From positions 3,237,506 through 3,301,505 of the forward strand of contig NC_092027.1 in NCBI RefSeq assembly GCF_042242105.1: a stretch of DNA of 64,000 nt. Reading direction: 5' to 3'. How positions within the stretch are numbered: the stretch's first letter is position 1; each line of letters starts with the position of its first letter. The stretch comes from Pempheris klunzingeri (Eukaryota > Chordata > Actinopteri > Acropomatiformes > Pempheridae). Shown piece by piece: positions 46,114-55,248 of this stretch. The notes under the pieces are model-generated. The model saw only the letters and a list, made by a program, of their open reading frames with translations, was not told where the DNA came from and made no database searches. The position numbers and the translations under genes are program-made.

Positions 46114-46151
46114 GTGGACGTTTGGTGGAGGAACCAGACTGGATATTGGAA
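46114..46151 (+). CDS. J segment J7b, hybrid of a second and a third J
   Basis: [12 protein letters not shown]. The upstream flank (ATGCTGAGGGCTCGTAGG) is that of a second J, but the spacer variant (GGTTCAATG) and the intron after the donor (GTAAGTTTCTGCAC) are those of a third J. The group has only two J segments. Nonamer 46075-46083, heptamer 46107-46113, donor at 46152. Confidence 0.9.
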
Positions 46152-47003
46152 GTAAGTTTCTGCACAAATACTAAACTAAATTTCCTAAAGTCATATTCTA
46201 AATTCAGTTTTTGTAGGTTTGAGGCAGATAAAAATATCTTATTTTAATTTTAAGACTTTTAGTATCCATGTTGTTATCTGTCCTGCTTTATCATGGAGGC
46301 TGACTCGGAGCAGCTTTACTGAACATTTCTTCAAACATTTCTGTCAAACTGAAATTCAAACAGTGTAGAAAGTGTTGAAGCCATAAAATGTTCATATTAG
46401 TGTGAAAATGTTTTGGTCAGTTTTAGTTTATTTTCCACATCATTACTTACTGTTGCTGCAATGTGCTGAAATTCACTTTCTTCCAGTAAAATTGAACAGC
46501 ATGAAGATAAAGACGGGTATCTGATAATGTGCAAAATCTCTGATCATATGTCATATATTGTTTCAAATGGTGAAAATCTGTTCAGTTTGGTGAAGATGAC
46601 TGAAATCCACATGAAGAACGTTTGGCTGTAGTCCGGTCATTTTCTGTATCTTTCATGTTTCCACTAAATACTTTAAAGTCATTTATAATCAAGGTTTTAA
46701 ATGATTTTGTTGGCAAAGGTTTAAAACGAGGTCCAACTTTGACATTTAATCTGCAGTGTAGTTTGAGGTGTTTCAGGTCTTTTCTGGATGATGATTCTCT
46801 CTGTGCTGATGTGCGTGAGAGGCTTCATAAAGGGAAGTGAAACAATGTGTGAGTGAGTGAGTGACTGGTGGAGCAGAAAAACCACCTGACAGAAACTCCT
46901 TAAAGGACAAAATCAGCTCTCTCACAGTGAAGGTGTCCAAGTGTCTGGTGGTTGATTGACAGCTGTGTGGTCCCCGTCCTCTAATCTGATTGGTGTCTCC
47001 TAG
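46152..47003 (+). other. J7-C7 intron
   Basis: 852 bp; shorter by a small deletion near 46545 (GATCATATGTCAT where others have GATCCCTTCGTTGTG). E-box 46960-46965 followed by TGTGGT. No gene. Confidence 0.6.
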
Positions 47004-47329
47004 GTGATGTCCGTCCCACCCTGACGGTGCTGCCCCCCTCCGGTGAGGAGCTGGACCAGGGGAAGGCCACGCTGATGTGTCTGGCCAACAAGGGCTTCCC
47101 CTCAGGCTGGAGTCTGGCCTGGAAGGTGGACGGCAGCAGCAGCTTCAGCTGGGAGGAGAGCAGGAGCCCCGGGGTGCTGGAGAAGGACGGCCGCTACAGC
47201 TGGAGCAGCACCCTGAGGCTCCCTGCTGACCAGTGGAAGAAGGTGGGCTCTGTGACCTGTGAGGCCACCCAGGGCTCCCAATCTCCAGTCTCAGAGACAC
47301 TGATGAGGAACCAGTGTCCCCAGTCCTGA
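47004..47329 (+). CDS. Ig light-chain constant exon C7
   Basis: Intact. The only copy with GEELDQGK (others GEELEKGK), a change toward the ELQQGK of the C_B relics; carries QSPVSETL. Poly(A) signal at 47476-47481. It is the last whole J-C group before the decayed edge. Confidence 0.95.
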
Positions 47330-47491
47330 GCTGACCCACTGGGACTCTGCTCTGGTTTTACTCTGCTACTGCTCTCAGTCTGACCTCTGATACACTGTCT
47401 TTTTTCTCTCTGTAAATGCTTCAGTATAATTCTCACTTGCTTTATTGTTGACTGATACAGTTGATCATTCAAAACAATAAAAGTCTCATAA

Positions 47492-48485
47492 AACATTGGT
47501 TTTACATTCATGACAGTGATGGATCTTTTTCTTTGCCGTATGTTTCATATTAGGAACATTTGTTAGAATTAAGCATGAGGCCACAGTTTTTCTAGTCACT
47601 TCTTGATACTTCGTAGTTGTTGCAGGTTTGTTTGTTACGACTGAAAATTAGTAACAATCCTCATAATGATTAAAGTATTTCAATGGAAAACCAACAAATG
47701 ACTTCATATCACTGAAATCTGCTCCTGATGATGCATTTGTTGTTGGGACTTCATTTGTATGTGATAGTGATAGAAAGTTAGTAATAAATAAAAAGCAGAG
47801 TATCATCAGCATAAAGTGAGATTTTAATGCCAGTAATATTTAAATGAAAGAGTTAATGATTGAACACAAGGCTTAATGACAGACAGGATGATGGTCTCTG
47901 TATGTAGAAGAGAAAGGAGAACTATTGATCAGCTGTGCCCATGTTTGTTAATAAAAGAATAAAGGCTGAAATGTTGCTGCCTTAATAATTACAATCCATC
48001 CATTAAATCTACAGTGAGTGGGTTTATCTCAGGGTCAGATCAGTAGTATTTTATTATGTAGACGTCACCTCTGAAAGCTGAGTCAGTGCAGCCTAACAGT
48101 GTCTCTGTTTAGCTGTGGTGTCCTACAGCAGGAAGGTGCTGATGTGAAAGGATGAAAGGAGGCCATTTTACAGCAGTCGTACAGGAGTCTGTGCCACATG
48201 GTGTCCTGTCTTTGATTCAAAAGCACGGCTGTGATTTGGTCTAAAAAAGTGCCAGATATGAGGCTTTAGTTGCTTACAAAGAAAAAGAAGATGTAAGTGC
48301 TTCATTAAGAAAAGTCTTGTGGAAATAGAGGTGTTTGTGTTTAAAAACTATCAGAGCATCATTTTATTGCTCTACAATGAAGGCCAAGTCAGTTTTGTGT
48401 GAGTGACTCAGTGAAGTGTATCAGTCTCTGCAGCAGCTTCCAGCTGCAGCAGTCAGTTCAGTTTCTGTTCAGTCTGACTGAGGGA
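47492..48485. repeat. Spacer block P, copy 10 (C7 to V18)
   Basis: Full length. The 108-codon minus-strand frame is broken here by a TAA (GTTACTAATTTT, near 47645), which argues against it being a gene. Confidence 0.65.
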
Positions 48486-48513
48486 GGTTTTTGTACGACG
48501 CTTTTTCACTGTG

Positions 48514-48996
48514 TGAACGAATGCTGACTGTTCACATAGAAGAACCCCAGACAGTAATAAACTGCTGCATCTTCAGTCTGGACTCCACTGATGGTCAGAG
48601 TGAAGTCAGACTTTGATCCACTGCCTGTAAAACGATCTGGAATTCCTGATGCTCGAGTGCTAGCATCGTAAATGAGCAGTTTAGGAGTTTCTCCATCTCT
48701 CTGTTGGTACCAGGATAAATAGTGATTGCTGCTCCAAGTATAAACATCCCGACTGGTCTTACAGCTGATGGTGACGGAGCCTCCCACAGCAGAGCTCACT
48801 GCTCCAGGCTGAGTCACTGTGTACTGACCTCTGGACTCTGAGGGCACAGAGACAGAAACATAAAGCAGCGTCGCGGTTTAGTCGGCTTCATTTCAGAGGG
48901 ACGGATGTTGATGGAGGAGAGGAGTCTGATGCTCTGGACTTTACCTGTGAAGCAGCAGCAGAGGAGAGTCCAGATGAGGACGGAGGTCAGAGTCAT
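48514..48996 (-). CDS. Ig light-chain V segment V18 (family A, long CDR1)
   Basis: Leader 48945-48996, V exon 48514-48837. CDR1 [13 protein letters not shown] joins the long insertion of V9 to the YLS end of the short class. CDR2 region [11 protein letters not shown]3 [12 protein letters not shown], and GSKSDFTL for GSNSDFTL. Heptamer 48507-48513, nonamer 48486-48494; TATA-like 49077-49082, octamer-like 49115-49122. Confidence 0.92.
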
Positions 48997-49122
48997 GTTT
49001 GTGATGAGGAGGATTTCTGTGGCTTCTGTTGTTGTGAAGGACGGCTGTCAGTCATCCAGTGTTCAACTCTCAGGACTATAAACTCTCCCAGAGCAGTGGA
49101 GCATGGTGCTGCTGATGCAAAG

Positions 49123-50421
49123 TGGCTCTCTATGGAAATGCTCCCACTGACCCCAACAGGGACATGGATTACTCTGATGATGCTGTTTATCAATGGATCA
49201 ATCGGTTTATCAGAGTATTGATTAGTTTTCAGTATAAATTCTAAATTTAACTTTATTCTTCAAGACAAATTTATTTTCTAAATGTGTCTTATCTTATTCT
49301 GTTACTAGAGAAAAACACATCAGATTAAAGTCTGTGATTCTTTGAGGAAATGTTGAAATCAGAGACGAGTTTTTGTGACTGTTTATGTTTCAGTAGAAAT
49401 ACATTTTTCTGCTGTTAACTATAAATTAATATAATTATAGTGATTCTTGAATGAGTCACATTATGTCCTCAAACCGACTGAACTCTTCACTTAAACATTT
49501 TGCTGGACTGAAAATCAAACTTTAACAGTTTTCAGATAAACTTGTCTCAGAGGTTTCACCTGATGTTTCTCAAAGATTTGAATCTTTCACACACTGTGTG
49601 TCACAAATGAACATCTTAAAACATTACCGTCACATTTAACCACCGAGCTGTGTGAGCGGGTTTGATTTGATGACTTTTTACATGTAATCCAACAAGGTTC
49701 ACTTTAAACGAGTAAAACAAACAGATCTTGTTGGTCTTTTCTGTAGTTTAGAAGAAACCATTAAGGTATTGTGAAACAAAGAACACCTGACATTTTATCA
49801 GACCAGGTTATTTCATCATCTTTTCATGTCCAAACTCAGACGTAGCTTGGTGACTAAACAGTTTAACTTTTTAACTTTAGTACTGAAACCTCACGGTCCA
49901 GCAGTGATGCCTGCCTGTTGCCATGGTTACTGGGCTCAAAGAGGGAAGTGAAAAACCAAGCAGTGGTTTCATCCAAACTGTCCGGGTCTCTAAATTTCCT
50001 CCACGTGTCTCTCTGCAGCGGGTGGAGTCATTTCTTTGCTTACTATGGGTTCATACATCTAAAGTAACATCTTGTGACTGGAGAGGTGGACAGGTGTTTC
50101 TCTGGGCCAGCATTGATGGTGAAGCTGATGCTGATCAGTGTCTTCATGTTTTCCTTGAACAGGTTACAGTTGAGATCGCTGTGGCCCAGGATGAGGCTGG
50201 GATCAAAGGTCATGACCTAGACTGTCCCAGGTTGACACCTTTTGATTGATTGGCAGATCAGATAAGAACATGGGATAATAATGTGATGTGAATGGATGGT
50301 GATAAACTGTGATGGAGGAACTAATTTAATTTGCACAAAGATTTTCTGTCATTGATCTTGTTTTGATTCACGTTTACTGGTGTTAAAGCAGCAGTGGTGA
50401 AATGTTCACTCTGCTTGATGA

Positions 50422-50423
<2 letters not shown>
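49123..50423. repeat. Spacer V18 to V19: Q-R fusion
   Basis: Third example of the fusion at the C_B exon start: GGTGGAGTCA then TTTCTTTGC, near 50030. No gene. Confidence 0.75.

Positions 50424-50488
<65 letters not shown>
50424..50488 (+). repeat. (GT)n microsatellite left of V19
   Basis: An uninterrupted run of 65 bases followed by ATTGACTCAG, as at V12. Confidence 0.95.
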
Positions 50489-50489
<1 letters not shown>

Positions 50490-50600
50490 TTGACTCAGTG
50501 AAGTGTATCAGTCTCTGCAGCAGCTTCCAGCTGCAGCAGTCAGTTCAGTTTCTGTTCAGTCTGACTGAGGGAGGTTTTTGTACGACGCTTTTTTACTGTG

Positions 50601-51074
50601 TGAACGATTCCTGACTGTTCACATAGAAATTCCCCAGACAGTAATAAACTGCTGCATCTTCAGTCTGGACTCCACTGATGGTCAGAGTGAAGTCAGTGTT
50701 TGATCCACTGCCTGTAAAACGATCTGGAATCCCTGATGCTCGAGTGCTAGCATCGTGAATAAGCAGTTTAGGAGTTTTTCCATCTTTCTGTTGGTACCAG
50801 GAGAGATCATTCCCCTCATCTACTCTCTGACTGGTCTTACAGCTGATGGTGACGGAGCCTCCCACAGCAGAGCTCACTGCTCCAGGCTGAGTCACTGTGG
50901 CCTGACCTCTGGACTCTGAGGGCACAGAGACAGAAACATAAAGCAGCGTCACGGTTTAGTCGGCTTCATTTCAGAGGGACGGATGTTGGTAGAGGAGAGG
51001 AGTCTGATGCTCTGGACTTTACCTGTGAAGCAGCAGCAGAGGAGAGTCCAGATGAGGACGGAGGTCAGAGTCAT
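50601..51074 (-). CDS. Ig light-chain V segment V19 (family A, acidic CDR1 subgroup)
   Basis: Leader 51023-51074, V exon 50601-50915. Mature start [13 protein letters not shown]1 [13 protein letters not shown]2 region [11 protein letters not shown]3 [25 protein letters not shown] and GSNTDFTL are unusual framework changes. The heptamer 50594-50600 is CACAGTA, as in V9; nonamer 50573-50581. TATA-like 51155-51160, octamer-like 51193-51200. Confidence 0.92.
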
Positions 51075-51200
51075 GTTTGTGATGAGGAGGATTTCTGTGG
51101 CTTCTGTTGTTGTGAAGGACGGCTGTCAGTCATCCAGTGTTCAACTCTCAGGACTATAAACTCTCCCAGAGCAGTGGAGCATGGTGCTGCTGATGCAAAG

Positions 51201-52122
51201 TGGCTCTCTATGGAAATGCTTTGACCCCAACAGGGACCTCAAGATCAGTCAATTCATCAGTCTATTGATTAGAAGTTATTTAACACCAGTTTTGTAGGAT
51301 GTTGGCTCTGTGCTTGTGGAGGATTTTCAAAGACGTTTTTGTTCAGAGAAAATTAATCTAAGTTCCCTTTAAAATATATGTGTATGAAATAAAAATATAC
51401 AGTCTATAAACCGTTGGCTCTGTGTTATTGGCATTTTTCATTTTTCAAGTATTTCAATGGAAAACCAACAAATCACTTCATATCACTGAAATCTGCTCCT
51501 GATGATGCATTTGTTGTTGGGACTTCATTTGTATGTGATAGTGATAGAAAGTTAGTGATAAATAAAAAGCAGAGTATCATCAGCATAAAGTGAGATTTTA
51601 ATGCCAGTAATATTTAAATGAAAGAGTTAATGATTGAACACAAGGCTTAATGACAGAGAGGATGATGGTCTCTGTATGTAGAAGAGAAAGGAGAACTATT
51701 GATCAGCTGTGCCCATGTTTGTTAATAAAAGAACAAATGCTGAAATGTTGCTGCCTTAATAATTACAATCCATCCATTAAATCTACAGTGAGTGGGTTTA
51801 TCTCAGGGTCAGATCAGTAGTATTTTATTATGTAGACGTCACCTCTGAAAGCTGAGTCAGTGCAGCCTAACAGTGTCTCTGTTTAGCTGTGGTGTCCTAC
51901 AGCAGGAAGGTGCTGATGTGAAAGGATGAAAGGAGGTAATTTTAAGAAAAGTCTTGTGGAAATAGAGGTGTTTGTGTGTAAAAACTATCAGAGCATCATT
52001 TTATTGCTGTACAATGAAGGCCAAGTCAGTTTTGTGTGAGTGACTCAGTGAAGTGTATCAGTCTCTGCAGGAGCTTCCAGCTGCAGCAGTCAGTTCAGTT
52101 TCTGTTCAGTCTGACTGAGGGA
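51201..52122. repeat. Spacer V19 to V20: J-C deletion junction plus block P copy 11
   Basis: Fourth example of the J-C deletion junction (near 51435). The block P copy has its own separate internal loss (GGAGGTAATTTTAAGAAAAG, near 51940). No gene. Confidence 0.7.
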
Positions 52123-52150
52123 GGTTTTTGTACGACGCTTTTTCACTGTG

Positions 52151-52633
52151 TGAACGAATTCTGACTGTTCACATAGAAATGCCCCAGACAGTAATAAACT
52201 ACTGCATCTTCAGTCTGGACTCCACTGATGGTCAGAGTGAAGTCAGAGTTTGATCCACTGCCTGTAAAACGACCTGGAATCCCTGATGCTCGAGTGCTAG
52301 CAGTGTAAATGAGCAGTTTAGGAGTTTCTCCATCTCTCTGTTGGTACCAGGATAAGGCGTGATAGCTGCTCCAAGTATGAACATTCCGACTGGTCTTACA
52401 GCTGATGGTGACGGAGCCTCCCACAGCAGATCTCACTGCTCCAGGCTGAGTCGCTGTGTACTGACCTCTGGACTCTGAGGGCACAGAGACAGAAACATAA
52501 AGCAGCGTCACGGTTTAGTCGGCTTCATTTCAGAGGGACGGATGTTGGTAGAGGAGAGGAGTCTGATGCTCTGGACTTTACCTGTGAAGCAGCAGCAGAG
52601 GAGAGTCCAGATGAGGACGGAGGTCAGAGTCAT
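52151..52633 (-). CDS. Ig light-chain V segment V20 (family A, long CDR1)
   Basis: Leader 52582-52633, V exon 52151-52474. CDR1 [16 protein letters not shown]2 region [11 protein letters not shown]3 [20 protein letters not shown] as in V1. Heptamer 52144-52150, nonamer 52123-52131; TATA-like 52714-52719, octamer-like 52752-52759. It is the last V before the locus decays. Confidence 0.92.
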
Positions 52634-52833
52634 GTTTGTGATGAGGAGGATTTCTGTGGCTTCTGTTGTTGTGAAGGACGGCTGTCAGTCATCCAGTGTT
52701 CAACTCTCAGGACTATAAACTCTCCCAGAGCAGTGGAGCATGGTGCTGCTGATGCAAAGTGGCTCTCTATGGAAATGCTCCCACTGACCCCGACAGGGAC
52801 ATGGATTACTCTGATTGTGATCTTTATGAATTG

Positions 52834-53695
52834 ATCAATCAGTTCATCAGGAATTTAACTTAAGGATCAATGAATTCTATTGATTAGAAATTATATAACA
52901 CCAGTTTTCTAGGATTTGGGCTCTGTGCTCATGGTTGAATTTTAAAAACATTTTTGCTTAAATTAATTTTGTGAGAATATGTATACAATAGTATATATTT
53001 AAAATATAAATATGTGCAAGAAGTAAAAACATTCAGTCTTTCAACCTATGGCTCCAACAGGGACATGGGTTACGCTGATGATGTTGTTTATGAATTAATC
53101 AATCAGTCAATCAATCAAAGTATTCATACGGAATATGTCACTGGTCTTTTGTATGTGGTTTTGGTTTGAGTTTCATGGATAAAATTTCTTCCAGAATATT
53201 TTATCACTTCCTCCCAATTCACCACATAAAATAAACATTACATCGGAAAAAAACTGAAGACTTCCCATAAAAACACCTTTTTGATCATTATTTAAATTTC
53301 TCAGCATATATTGGAGCATTTATCTTTAAAAACTTTTACCATGAAAACTAGTCAAATTCCAACTTGTTTTAATGAGAATTTTAGGAGTTTTTTAGCAGTT
53401 TAGTAATTAACAATATTAATTTGAATATTTCTCTAATGAAATCTGACTGTTCGGCGAACAGCTAACATGAAGAGAATAAACAAAATAATCTTTTGGATAG
53501 TTGCAACAGTAAAAGCCCCATGATTTTCATCTCATTTTTAATAGTTTGAATTATGGAAACTCTGACTGTCTTGAAACCTGCCTGTTGCCATGGTTCAGCA
53601 GTGATGCTTGCCTGTTGCCATGGATACTGAGCTCAGAGAGGGAAGTGAAACGTCTAAGAACAGTTTCCTACGGTGTGAAGAAGACCAACAGAAGC
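52834..53695. repeat. Decayed Ig-locus spacer copies
   Basis: Diverged relics of known blocks. About 52870-53045 resembles the V-to-J spacer (ACACCAGTTTTCTAGGAT, GGCTCTGTGC). Near 53050-53115 is an old V upstream stretch (CAACAGGGACATGGGTTACG). Near 53580-53650 is block Q's end (CCTGTTGCCATGG, seen twice). No gene remains. Confidence 0.55.
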
Positions 53696-53825
53696 CTGGA
53701 GCAGCACCCTGAGGCTCCCTGCTGACCAGTGGAAGAAGGTGGGCTCTGTGACCTGTGAGGCCACCCAGGGCTCCCAGTCTAAAGTCTCAGAGACACTGAT
53801 GAGGAACCAGTGTCCCCAGTCCTGA
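53696..53825 (+). pseudogene. 3' part of a constant exon (psiC8)
   Basis: The last 130 nt of a C exon, starting inside [12 protein letters not shown] and ending NQCPQS with the normal stop. Carries QSKVSETL and is nearly identical to C4/C6, so it is young. The 5' half, including the first domain Cys, is missing and unrelated sequence abuts it. The C-type 3' UTR follows to about 53885. Confidence 0.85.
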
Positions 53826-53946
53826 GCTGAACCACTGGGACTCTGCTCTGGTTTTACTCTGCTACTGCTCTCAGTCTGACCTCTGACATACAGTCACTCA
53901 GTGGTTTCCATTCATAAAAGTGTCTCAATGTGTTTGTATCACTGTG

Positions 53947-53977
53947 GCTGAGTTTTGTTGGAAGATGGATGTTGGAA
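53947..53977 (+). pseudogene. Relic J segment downstream of psiC8
   Basis: TTTGTATCACTGTGG (heptamer 53940-53946) is followed by a degraded J: TTTTGTTGGAAGATGGATG resembles TTTTGGTGGAGGAACC...GGATG with a gap. The donor is degraded to GTACAG. The nonamer is not recognisable. It lies right of the C relic, the reverse of the normal J-C order. Confidence 0.55.
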
Positions 53978-54439
53978 GTACAGCAAATATTTACATCTTT
54001 TTATTCTTTCAGATGCTATTTTTCTTTTTCTGTATATTCAAAAATAATTTTCTTTTCCATTTTCATGCATCAGAATCAGCTACAAATCAGTAGCCAATTG
54101 GTGTCACATTACTGTTTTTCACATAATTCAATTGGCAAAATGGATCCACCATGATGGATCTTTATGGTCCAAGAGGGTTTTTGTAGATGATATTAAGCTG
54201 GACTTGTCTGTTAAATTGGGTCGCTGTTTCTTTGGAACCGAAAACAGATCATTTTTAGTTACTGGGCCAAGTTTCATGTTTCTCACAGCAATTTGAGACG
54301 TGGCAGAGGGCAACAAAGAAAAATAATAAAAGAGTGTGTGTGTGTGTATGACACAATAAAGAGAGAAAGAAAGAAATTCTGACTCCTGGTGAAGTGAGTT
54401 CCTGTAAGACGTCAGATCTAAAAGAACAAGGAGTGGCCT
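53978..54439. other. Unassigned intergenic DNA
   Basis: No recognisable gene. A 62-codon minus-strand frame (54128-54316) matches nothing I know. A short TG-rich run lies near 54334-54348. Confidence 0.4.
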
Positions 54440-54880
54440 AATTTTCTGCAGCTAAACTCAGATATATTATATTCTCGGCCCCAAACACCTTAAAGACACC
54501 TTTTCTACCAGCATAACTACTCTGGATGGCTTCACTCTGGCCTCCAGCTCCACTGTGAGGAATCTGGAAGTCTTATTTGATCAGGATTTGTCCTTTAACT
54601 CCCACATTAAACAGATTTCCAGAACTGCCTTTTTCCATCTAGGTAATATTGCTAAAATCAGACCCATCATATCCATAGATGATGCAGAAAAATCAGTCCA
54701 TGCATTTGTCACTATTGTAAGTCCTTATTATCAGGCTGCCCCAATAAGTTGTTAAAGACTCTCCAGCTGGTCCAGAACGCTGCTGCTCCTGTACTGATGA
54801 GAACTAAGAGAAGAGACCACATTTCTCCTGTACTGGCTGTGCCGGTGTTCGAGCATCTCTTGAAGGAATTTCAAATCTCT
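54440..54880 (+). mobile_element. LINE fragment (reverse-transcriptase C-terminal region)
   Basis: The open part at 54555-54755 includes VLFDQDLSFNSHIKQISRTA and FFHLGNIAKIRPI. This is the well-known segment after the catalytic core of L2/CR1/Rex-like non-LTR elements of fish. Flanking translations continue the match (GPKHLKD before; LQLVQNAAA-like and HISPVL after) in shifted frames. It is a 5'- and 3'-truncated dead fragment. The clade assignment is from memory. Confidence 0.7.
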
Positions 54881-55154
54881 TAATGCTGAAAGAAAGCAGC
54901 AACTGGACATGAATTCTGTATCTAGGAGCATGAGAATGTATCTGATAAGTTTAAAACAACACTAGAGAAAAGCCTGCAAACATGAAAGCTTATTACTCAT
55001 TCAATTTTAATTACCTTTGCTAATATTTTATTATTGAAATCCAAATGATTTGTTTGGAGCCTCAATTTAACCACAACTATGTTCTGGTGCAGTCTGCTCT
55101 GATTTCAGTTCACCTGGATTCACTGCTCACCTGCTGCAAACACTTATTTCGTGA
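54881..55154. other. Intergenic region before chs1
   Basis: AT-rich DNA with no gene seen. Confidence 0.4.
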
Positions 55155-55163
55155 GGGCGGGGC
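55155..55163 (+). promoter_or_regulatory. GC box in probable chs1 promoter
   Basis: GGGCGGGGC, an Sp1-type site, about 90 bp before the proposed start codon, in otherwise AT-rich DNA. No TATA box is obvious. Confidence 0.4.
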
Positions 55164-55248
55164 TACGAGCCCTTAGTAACAGTAAGTTATGCAGGTGTCC
55201 TGTCATAGCAGATGTTCAAACAGAGAGCTTCCATCTGCCATAATCATC

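Noticed and set aside
1-52633. Evenly spaced repeats that might suggest a CRISPR or other array
   Set aside because: The repeats are kilobase-scale Ig gene units with exons, RSS and splice sites; no short direct-repeat and spacer pattern.
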